A stretch of 64,000 bases of DNA from Psococerastis gibbosa (taxonomy: Eukaryota; Arthropoda; Insecta; Psocodea; Psocidae), in contig OZ020484.1 in the NCBI GenBank assembly GCA_963971405.1, forward strand, positions 15,252,001 through 15,316,000, written 5' to 3'. Numbering within the stretch: position 1 is the stretch's first letter; each line of letters opens with the position of its first letter. Both the position numbers and the translations under genes were made by a program. This document shows positions 55,901 through 64,000 of this stretch, piece by piece. A model generated the notes under the pieces. It made no database searches. It was not told the origin of the DNA and was given only the letters and a program-made list of their open reading frames with translations.

Positions 55901-58559
55901 AAAATTATTCATTCAATTATTATTATTTTTTATTGATACCAACAATTTAAACAATTGAAGTAATTAATCAATGAATATACAGCAAGGCACTAGCCCGTGT
56001 GCGGTTTAACGTTGGTTTAATTTTAAATTATGTCACTTATACTACACAATTCTGGTCAATACACAACTATTATTATTATATTATTTATGAAATGAACATT
56101 ATAATAAAATAAAACAAATCGTTCAATATGAAGTCGTCAAAATTGGGGGGGGGGGGAGGAGGGAGATATTATGATTCCTACCTTGACATTCTACAATGTG
56201 TTTAACAGTTCCAATTGCTTTAGCTTGCTCTTTAAGCACCGATATTTTCAGCTCTTCTACAGGCTGGAGTAATTCGTCTATGTCGCTTTCCGAACTTGAG
56301 TCTAGTTTCAGTTCTTTCAGGCTTTCTGACCTGCAAGAAATTTAGTATTAACTAAAATATGAGGATGGGTCGGAAAGGTGGACTCTTTACTAATATTTTA
56401 CAACTGTTGGTCAGTTACATACAATACAGAGCACGGTCAATAGAAAATGACTTCTTCTGGAGTTTTAATCTATCGATTGGTTTGCAGCAATTGTTTCAAT
56501 ATCCGTCTTCACTGTTGTCTAGATCTTGTGCGGTCCTTTTTAGTACGATGTAGGTGTCGCATCTGTCATACTTGCACGTGACTGTCATGTGTGGATTTGT
56601 AGTTTACGCCTTATTAATCAAGAGATAGGTGAGCACTCCTTCCTTATTAATTATTACATTTACAATATATACGAAAGTGGCGCAGTCGGTATGATCGGTA
56701 GTGAATTTATACATATTGCCGGTATTCGAATTTTTGAGTTAATTTCTTTGAATTATTTACAAGCCCAAGGATTACGATGGATAAAGCTACAGTTGACGCA
56801 TTGGCTTCTGCAATTTCAAAGGTCTTACTGGCTACATAAGGGAGTTCTAACAACAATACAGGTGGGACAATTCCTTTTTCTAAATACAATGAAGGCGAGA
56901 ACCTCTCAGATTTTTGTGTACAATTCGATGGGTTACCCGACGTACACAAGTACGACAATGCTTAATAAAGCCTCCTTCTTGGCTCTACTTCCCCCGACAA
57001 CGTACCAAATAGTTAAAAATTTCTTACATTTGATAATTGCTATTACGATATTATTAAGACAAAGTTAGTAGATTATTTGAAGCCGACATGCACTTATTAC
57101 ACGTAGACAAAGGGAAGGCGAAAGTATCCTAGAATACATGGCTGCGTTACGGGCACTAGCCATTCCATGTGGATATAAGGGCGATGTTCTGAAGGAAATT
57201 CTGAAAGACGGGGTCAGTTCCGAGTCTATTTTAAATAGGTTTTTTGTCGAACCAGACACTGCAAACTTAGACATGCTGATGGCAACAGCTGTAGCCATGG
57301 AATTGGCCGAACAATCAACACAAACAGTTGTTGGTGAACGTACGTCGACAACGACATTAAGCCGGCTACAAGCCACGAGATTCAAACGTGACAAAAAGAC
57401 TCGGAATCAACTAAAAAAACACCTAGTACATAAGGTCAAAATCAAAACTTGAAATACGAGTCACGACAGTCATGTGCAAGTATGACGTCAGCTATATACA
57501 TGGCAACATCCTAGGTCCTTCATGACGATGCCTAAAACTAAGACGACATGCCTATGCGGTTGGCTTAGTTAAGACTGGTGGAAATACTGAAATACATGAC
57601 ACCATCTAGGCACTCCTTCCTCCTCTTACTGAAATGGCGGCAACAATAGATTTCTTTTCGTTATTCAAAGGAACACGTCTTCGTTGGTTATATTTTCAAT
57701 ATTCTTCTAAGGCACCATGCTATGAGCACCACATCTCCAATGCTTCAAGATTTTATTGTTTCTTTGATAAATATAGAATGTTTTACTTCCGTACAAGAGT
57801 ACACTCCACACTGGAGTATTGAGAAGTCTTCTTCTTATATCTAGGTCGATGTTATTAGATGGGAATATTTTTGACTTTTAGTTAAATGCTAGTGGCTAAG
57901 TCTCTCCGGCTTGGTATTTCCCGTCTGTTATTTTGCTGCCATGATTTGGAAAACATTTCAGATTATTCATTTTAGATAGTTACGTTACTTGAGACTCCTC
58001 CTTGGCGATCACCATAATTTTGGTTTCGCTAACGTTCAACTTCATATTATGAGGTACCTAACACATCCTTTATTGCAGTCTGAGCGTCTTAGTTGATTTT
58101 CGCTATCGTCAGCAAAACGGATCATCACTAAGCAGTAGAATGTGGGATGATAGGCTGTGGTCGTTCTGAAAGCGTACTTCCAACCGTGAGTCTTTGTAAT
58201 TATATTAAAACGGATCATATCAATGTTTTCTCCTTGCACTTCTGGCATTGAATAGTCAATCGTGTAAAATGTGTAAAGCAATTATCAATGACGGAAATAA
58301 AACATCTAGCTCCTGGCAACGGGAAACGAAGGAACAGGTACAAGTTTAACGTTAACCTACAATAGAGCAGATGAAAATCTTACTTTTCAGTACTGTCTGA
58401 ATCAGAATCTTCCGAAGACTCATCTTCTGAACCTGAACTGTAATCAGCAACAAGTTGCCTAGGTACTTCAAATGAATTTGAATTATTCACCGCTACCGTA
58501 TCTTCAGCCTCTCGTTTTAGTTCAGCATTTTCAATAAGAGCAGTACTGGAATTTTCCAT
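49974..58559 (-). CDS. NAF1: NAF1, H/ACA snoRNP assembly factor
   Basis: Naf1 binds dyskerin during assembly of H/ACA ribonucleoproteins and is later exchanged for Gar1. Five exons on the - strand: 58559-58384, 56330-56182, 55348-55105, 54156-54051 and 50441-49974 (stop TAA); 1143 nt, 380 aa, with phases matching at every join. The N-terminus (MENSSTALIENAELKREAED) leads into an acidic serine-rich stretch (SSGSEDESSEDSDSDSTEK). Exons 2-3 encode the Gar1/Naf1 beta-barrel core (GTVLFLDEGQRALGRVDDVF, GPVTEPLYIVLFN, GLKVYYAP). Exon 4 has KGSDASW and the FSDDEAEAMARGE patch typical of Naf1. The last exon is proline-rich, ending in a PPPPPPSPYSY tail. Introns hold repeat arrays, MITEs and a decayed gag-like segment. 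Confidence 0.93.
50640..51965 (-). repeat. Inverted array of the GTCTCCCCCGGG unit family
   Basis: On the + strand, GGGGGAGACCCC(C)GGG-type motifs recur near 50881, 51164, 51345, 51491 and 51812, each preceded by AAAACCCCACTATT-like sequence. The reverse complement matches the units at 25976-26960. A TATAATATTATATATTATAA block lies at about 51605-51650. It fills much of the last NAF1 intron. Confidence 0.7.
52036..52260 (+). repeat. Repeat family F, head fragment
   Basis: Starts TATTGCTTTCCTATTTATAG and continues GGTCGAAATTTTCGG, TTTTTTATGAAATGTCTGCC and GATGAAATTTGGCATG, following the family consensus; the tail is absent. Confidence 0.65.
53319..53460. repeat. Palindromic MITE family A in NAF1 intron
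   Basis: About 140 bp hairpin: TTTCCACATACGTCAATGGT and the inverse ending CGTATGTGGAAACCCCGCC, core ACGTTTTAGCAGACATTAAAG and AAATGTCTGCTACCACGCC. The left end is degraded. Confidence 0.75.
54160..55104. other. NAF1 intron 3, no recognised element
   Basis: AT-rich with a moderately complex block at 54470-54870 that reads like an old transposon remnant but shows no protein motif I recognise. Confidence 0.4.
56680..57452 (+). pseudogene. Decayed LTR-retrotransposon gag-like remnant
   Basis: From an ATG at about 56778 the frame reads MDKATVDALASAISKVLLAT, then a stop, then PFSKYNEGENLSDFCVQFD. After further stops and shifts a clean frame at 57138-57449 gives MAALRALAIPCGYKGDVLKE and MLMATAVAMELAEQST. 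The pattern (REGE-like lead, YMAALRALA, C, then AVAMELAEQ) resembles the capsid C-terminal part of Gypsy-type gag proteins. A GTGGCGCAGTCGGT sequence at 56678 could be a primer-binding site following a lost LTR. It is interrupted by several stops and lacks a pol region, so it is dead. It sits in NAF1 intron 1. Confidence 0.6.
58131..58207 (-). repeat. Penelope-related arm, short solo fragment
   Basis: AAGCAGTAGAATGTGGGATG followed by GCTGTGGTCGTTCTGAAAGC and TACTTCCAACCGTGAGTC aligns with the arm starts at 16709 and 32797, ending with a TTTGTAATTATA tail as in the CCT5 intron 5 copy. Confidence 0.55.
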
Positions 58560-60082
58560 CTCAATTTATGTAACTATTAATTGCTTCATGAATTAAATGT
58601 TTTAATTTTGTAAATTAACTTAACACGAGTTGACCTTGTTGACAAACATCAACGCGAGCTGGCGCCATTTGCAAATTTAAAAAGAAAGAATCGAGCGAGA
58701 TTCTAAAACTATTTAATAAAATTAAAAATCTAACATTTAAAAATTTATATTCTTTAATAAATTAATAATGATGAGATAAATTGATTTAATTTATTATTTA
58801 ATTAATTTAATAGTGCAATAATAAGTCGACATAACGTGTTATTATTATGTTGCTACAGTTATTTGTCTATGGTCATTGGCCTGAACTAAAAAAAATATTA
58901 AATAAAAAATAAATAAATAATTAATAAAATAAAATGGAGACGGAATGACGGAAACTATTTTTAGCATTACGAACATTTAAATTGTATTTCTTATATTTGG
59001 GAGATTCTGAAATTATTCCAACGTGAGTGAAATCTCCTATAAAGAGATGATAATGCAGGTATTTAAATTTAATTTTATGTGGCCCTGTACCCCTGTGATA
59101 TTTTACTAACAGTTATTTACAGAAGAACTGAACATTAGCGCAAGCGCTACTTAGGAATACAACAACAACAACAACTAAATGAAGCAATGACGTTGCTTTC
59201 AATGTTGCAAATGGGCATTTTATTTAGGAACATAATGGTGCATACAGCATACAGTATATTGGGTAAAGGTCTAGTTAAGTTACCCCGTGGTTCAAAAAGT
59301 CGAATAAAAATGCACTTAAAGTTGAAGGCAATCGTCTCATTGGCCAGATATTTTAAACAAGGATTGTCGTATTTGCATGCTTCTGACATGTTCCTTTTAT
59401 AAAATTTATTAACCAATCAGTGTGTTTTTCCACCAATTTTAAGTTGCCCTGACGAAGAAGATCAAAGAAAGTTGAGAGGTTGATGATGTGGTCAACAAAT
59501 TAGCAGCTACTGCTACCATGTTCGTCAAGAACAACAACAACTTAAATTCTTTCAGAAACGGGGTTCTCTTTTAAGCTATGCAGTATAGGCCCTATATACG
59601 ATGCAACCAAATGTTGTTATTTTATTAAAGGTACCTTAACTAGGCCTTCACCGAAAAAATAAAACAACAAAATTGATAGCAATCAACTTTGTAAGAAACG
59701 CCTTACAGGTTATGCAGTATCATCAAAATACTATAAGACGTAAGTAGTCATCTGGATGTTCATTACCTATTTAAGTTTATCAATCAATCAATCGTGTATT
59801 GAAATGTTAGAACCATGTAGCATACATTACGTCATTTTTTTTTATCAATTTTGTCCTAATATAATATAATAAGTAGGCCTACCCGATAAAGATCCTTGTC
59901 AAATATTTTGTGTATAGAACCGGGCATATGGGCATGCACCGCATATGGCCGGCTCGGGTTGCAGACTCCTAACCTAGGTCCTTAATATGTGTCAGTCAAT
60001 AACAATTTAAGAGGAAGAAAGCACCACGGGTTGTACATTTTATTGTTATGGCCCGGTGGTTAATGTTGATTCTTTATTTTAG
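58560..60082. other. Divergent NAF1/KANSL3 upstream region
   Basis: NAF1 is transcribed leftwards from its ATG at 58559 and the first visible KANSL3 exon starts at 60083 rightwards. The 5' exon(s) of KANSL3, coding for the N-terminal 20-40 residues or only UTR, should lie here but I could not identify them. A GGCGCC palindrome near 58660 is close to the NAF1 start. The rest is AT-rich. Confidence 0.45.
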
Positions 60083-63000
60083 AGTGCCTCTGCTATTGTG
60101 GGATTGGATCACAACTATACAATTCGGGATAACCATGGACACCATATACGGTCTACAAAGAATTTGTTTTTTCCGAAATCGTGTTCGCAGTAAGTTATTA
60201 GTACCCAAGTGTACCTATAAGGGTATAACCTCTACCAAGCCATCTTCATTTTTCAAGCGTATATTTAATTATAGTAATAAATTAGAGGATATAGGGTATG
60301 ATAAATATTTTGACTTAATGTTCGGTCTGTTTATCTACTTCAACTCTGGGGTATTAAATTGTAATACACTAACAATATTTGTATTCCCCTAACTTTCAGT
60401 CAGAACCATATTTATGGTGTAAAAATTGATATCTGTCTGCACAAATGGGAATTAACAAGTTAACAACAGCACTGTTTTTTTTATAGAAATCTACCTGACG
60501 ATGGTGACGTCTGCTACATACCAGCTGTTGTTCCCCCGTCTTATGACCAGCAAAAAGCTCGCATGGTCATGGAAGAATGTGAGAGATTTGTTATGTTTGC
60601 GCGGACAAATCGACTTGAAGAGTCTTCTGATGATTGGGAGGAGAGTATCCCTAGGTAATAAAGCTTAGCTGCCCCAGCATAGCAACCCATTGAGTGTAGG
60701 GCTGAGGATTGGTACAGACAGAACCAATGCTCTATTTAGGATGTTGTGGTGGTCTACAGCCATAACCAATCAATGTAAGGTACCCACTAAGTTCGGGTGG
60801 ACCTAGTCCCGCAGAAAATGTTTACTTTTATGCTGTTTCTAACCTCACCCAACTGGAACCTGCAATCTTTGGGGGTAGCGGAATTTCACCAAATGTAAAT
60901 TATATGTAAATTTTAATCTTTTCCCCCCCTTTTACCGTTTAATTTCTGTATCCCCTTATTTGGTTTTTTGTAGGTTGGGGTGGACCCCAGAGCAAAATTC
61001 TTTTTTTCGACGCGTGGTGAAAATCCTCCATTCTGACAAATTAGCGCGTTTGGCACTTCAGGGACAGTGGAGTGAACCTGCCAAACGCCGCGCTTTAGTT
61101 GACCGCAGCACTCAACGGTTTCGAGAGGCGTTGGCTAGTGTGTCCTGGAACCCGCGGCTGACCCAGTGGTTGCATAGTCTGCTCGTGGAACATCTCGACA
61201 TCGCCTATCTCTCCGCGTACCTTGATGTGTTACAGACTTTGAAAGCTAAAGTTCCAACTTTAGTTGACCGACTAATCGCCGGGGCCAATAGCGGAAAGAT
61301 ACCGATTGTCCAAGAGGCAATGAATCTTCTACTTAAAAGGCCGTGGGATCCTGCAGTTTCAAATATAAACTCTCGGAAGCTGGTAAGTACCCTCCATAAC
61401 TTCCGTACGATAGTATTTTAATCGAAATTCGAAATCGTCCCGGGTGGTTATATTTCTTCTTAGTTTTTTATTGCGTTTGGGACTACACATAACATATATG
61501 GGCTACTGAAAATGCAAGTACTTACTTGTAAGTTGTCAACAGATACTCCTGATCTTTATTATTATGTATGTCTTAAACCGTGAATTAGTTTAAATATTTT
61601 GATGGGCTTTAGGTAGTTTAGATACACTTGCTCTGATTAAAATGTTGTTAAGATAAGCATTAGCTTATAATTCATTTTACGTGGCTGTTATGAATTTTCT
61701 TAGTGTTAAATATTACTTTCGTTTCGATTTACTGAAGACTGGATTTCAATTTTAACTTCAAGATTGCTGCAGCAAGAGTTGCTCACGAAAAATTAAAGCT
61801 ACTATAAATTGAGTTCATGTTATGTCTGGTATAACGAGCTTTTTATGTACAGGGAAAGCTTCCTGGAGATCCTGTTATAATACTAGTACCGTCTTACCTT
61901 AAAAAACATCCAACAATGACTCCTCGATGCAATCTCTGGTCGTCGCATCTTTCAAGCCTGGCCTCGTTTTATCCTGTTGTACCAACTTTAGGTAAATTAT
62001 TTTGAATAGGTAGCATGAATTGCAATAGCCATAAAATAATTATACTATGTTCATGAAAACATCTTTGATTCTAGTGTTATTTCTATGCAGCTGCTTTGCA
62101 TTAAACTTTGTCAGGACATGTAGAGTAGTGGTACAGACTCCGACTTCACCCAAAAGGTTGTTGGTTCTAGTCCCACACTTGCTACATTTTCTGGCCTCGG
62201 AGGGCATATGTAAAGCAGGCGATCCCGGGCTTTGCTAGTTGAGTATAAGAGAGGGCTTTATAATAGAACATAAGTCAATATTTATTTATTTATTTATTAT
62301 TAAACTAACTATTTTTTACAGGCACAATCAGCTCACGCATGACGGCTCCTGCTTATCTGGAGCAAATGGTGGCCGCAACTAAAACCAGGTTGGCAGCATT
62401 TCGCAGTGAATACCCTGGGAGGCCAGTAATTTTGGTTGGGTGGCGCTCAGGTGCAGCGGTAGCACTGCAAGTGGCTGCCTCGGAGCAGGTAGCGGCAGTA
62501 GTCAGCCTTGGTGTGGCAAGCCGTACTGTTGAAGGCCCCCGTGGGGACCCCGATGACTCAATTTACAGTCTGACATGCCCGGTTCTCTTTGTAACCGGGG
62601 AACATGCCTCTACAGCAAGGTAAACTGTCTTTGTCGTTTATTCCTTCACCACTGACAACACAATTCATTATATTGAGCAAATTTGAATAGTACTGTTGGG
62701 AATCACGAACCTACCCCTAATAATAATAATAATAATGTAATAATAATAATTGTGTATTGACCAGAAATTTTGACCAATAAAATATACATTTAAGATAAAA
62801 TAAATAAATTTCCGACAGTACATCATGGACGGCGATGAGCGTAAGCCCATATAGCCCAAATACTGTACTAGTATACTGTTGGTACACGCAACCACGAACA
62901 CGTAGACACGTAGGGAAGGCATTACGGGATATTCTATTGTGCATTTGCAAACTTTTCTGGGTGAACAGTAAGTGCAATTTACCATAGCATTTGAGCTATG

Positions 63001-64000
63001 GGATCGTTCGATAACGCCATACACATGCGATATATCGAACGATGTTCAAATCGCAAACGATATTTTCGGGTTTGCCTGTTGCGATCTCAAATCGATCGTT
63101 CGACCACAAAATCGGATGCGATATTGCTACACGCGTACAATTTGTCGTTCCATTGCAACATTGAGTGACGAATCGTTACGATAATTGCCCCGTGAATGGA
63201 CCTTTAGGCTTAGCTACTCCGTTGAAAGCTCTTACCCACTAATGAAATAGCAGTGGTTCGATATCAGATCAACAAGGCGCTCAGAGTATCGGGATAAAAA
63301 TTTTATGGAGTGGTCTGTTTTTACGTATATGTTTTGGAGGATTCAATGTACAATACAATTACCATAGAATTCCCACCCAATTAAGAAACGAGTATTAGGA
63401 ACCTTCAGTGAGAGTAAGTAAGCAAGTAACACTCACATGAGACTCGTATCTGTTCTTGGTTAAATCATGCTTTCGCCTGTTTCATAGCGTCAATGGTAAG
63501 TTTGTCTCAGCTTGTCCATTATCGCTTGTAGCCGGTGTAGATTGACGTCGAGGACGTATACCAGTTTGCCAATTGCCAAAAATGCATTCGGAAACAATGC
63601 AAATAATGTCCGAAATCCATTGGACAGGGGACCTATGGGAAATATAAGTAGGTCTAAATCTATTCCACTCGCATGTAACGTTCGTCTCTCATTCTGCAAT
63701 TTAAAATGACTATCTTTTATCAAAATACAATTAATTTATGTTACGTTGGAAAATTTCCAGGGGAAAAGTTTTTTCATTCGCATGCTCGTTCATAAATTTT
63801 GCAAATTATTTAATACTTCCGCAGGCCTGAAGATTTGGAAGAGATCCGTAGCAAAATGTTGTGCCAAAACGGACTCGTCGTTGTTGGGTGCTCAGATGAC
63901 TGTTTGAGGATGGGGCGAAGACACAAAGTCTCATTTGGTGTAACACAGAGTCTCGTTGATCGAGCGGTGCTGGAAGAAATTGGAGAATTTCTTACCTCCG
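60083..64000 (+). CDS. KANSL3: KAT8 regulatory NSL complex subunit 3 (KANSL3/NSL3), partial
   Basis: A subunit of the MOF-containing NSL histone acetyltransferase complex, which acts at housekeeping promoters. Exons seen: 60083-60189, 60487-60654, 60974-61382, 61853-61991, 62322-62619, and 63825 to the window end; all joins keep frame. Exon 1 has SAIVGLDHNYTIRDNHGHHI, matching the LDHSY region near the N-terminus. Exon 2 has SYDQQKARMVMEECERFVMF and DDWEE. Exon 3 has GWTPEQNSFFRRVVKILHSD, ALASVSWNPRLTQWLHSLLV and LLLKRPWDPAVS. Exons 5-6 form an alpha/beta-hydrolase fold (PVILVGWRSGAAVALQVAA, EGPRGDPDD, TCPVLFVTGEHAS, LVVVGCSDDCLRMGRRHK). The nucleophile elbow reads GWRSG, without a Ser in the nucleophile place, as in a non-enzymatic hydrolase fold. 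Both ends are incomplete. Confidence 0.92.
62110..62272 (+). repeat. tRNA-derived SINE (family 1) in KANSL3 intron 4
   Basis: GTCAGGACATGTAGAGTAGT head, GGTTCTAGTCCC B-box-like sequence (one change from the other copies), body CTAGTTGAGTATAAGAGAGG and tail AATAGAACATAAG. It lies about 50 bp upstream of the KANSL3 exon 5 acceptor. Confidence 0.7.
62620..63824. other. KANSL3 intron 5
   Basis: It contains an AAT repeat (62716-62750) and a CG-richer block at 63000-63200 with repeated ATCGTTCGA/TCGAACGAT words that look like a small unidentified mobile element. On the - strand at 63723-63490 there is a 77-codon open frame with protein-like composition (GIDLDLLIFPIGPLSNGF, VLDVNLHRLQAIMDKLRQ) that I do not recognise. 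Confidence 0.45.

Noticed and set aside
60048..60392. 114-codon frame upstream of KANSL3
   Set aside because: A different frame of 60083-60189, bounded by AG and GTAAGT, gives the conserved LDHNY segment and joins exon 2 in phase. The longer frame is coincidental.

Overview
The window looks like nuclear DNA of an arthropod, most likely an insect with a large, repeat-rich, AT-rich genome. Split genes with canonical GT-AG introns encode conserved animal proteins, and the introns and gaps are packed with SINEs, foldback MITEs, a Penelope-like element, a non-LTR retrotransposon and a complete pogo-type DNA transposon. An insect is inferred from the Slit, Mesp/Sage-type bHLH and KANSL3/NSL3 orthologues. 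A hemimetabolous, possibly hemipteran, host is a guess.

Layout: (1) 1-19.1 kb, + strand: slit, missing its 5' end (signal peptide and most of LRR domain 1 lie upstream). It continues through LRR2-4, six EGF repeats, a laminin-G domain, EGF7 and the C-terminal cystine knot, with the stop at 19093. (2) 19.1-24.9 kb: intergenic, with a 5'-truncated non-LTR retrotransposon at 22575-23941. (3) 24.9-34.1 kb, +: CCT5 (TCP-1 epsilon), all 8 coding exons, 543 aa, with a 4.7 kb repeat-filled first intron. (4) 35.5-36.8 kb, +: a single-exon IRAK4/Pelle-type death-domain kinase. (5) 37.0-43.3 kb: repeat island holding a complete pogo/Tigger-like transposon with intact transposase, TIRs and TA duplication, plus a PIF/Harbinger transposase fragment. 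(6) 43.8-47.1 kb, -: a Mesp-family bHLH factor (probable sage), four exons. (7) 50.0-58.6 kb, -: NAF1, five exons, 380 aa. (8) 60.1-64.0 kb, +: KANSL3/NSL3, six exons seen, open at both ends; its first visible exon lies about 1.5 kb from the divergent NAF1 start codon.

The host genes do not form one pathway: axon guidance ligand, cytosolic chaperonin, Toll/IL-1 signalling kinase, developmental transcription factor, H/ACA snoRNP assembly factor and histone acetyltransferase complex subunit. I see no clearly new host system. The most notable signals are in the mobile DNA. One Penelope-related copy sits on the CCT5 exon 7 splice donor and duplicated that donor in its target-site duplication; a second sits 14 bp inside a slit intron. 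A family of near-palindromic MITEs shares a conserved core, GACGTGGTAGCAGACAT, although its arms differ. All exon boundaries were read by eye from splice motifs, frame continuity and remembered family architecture; no search was run.
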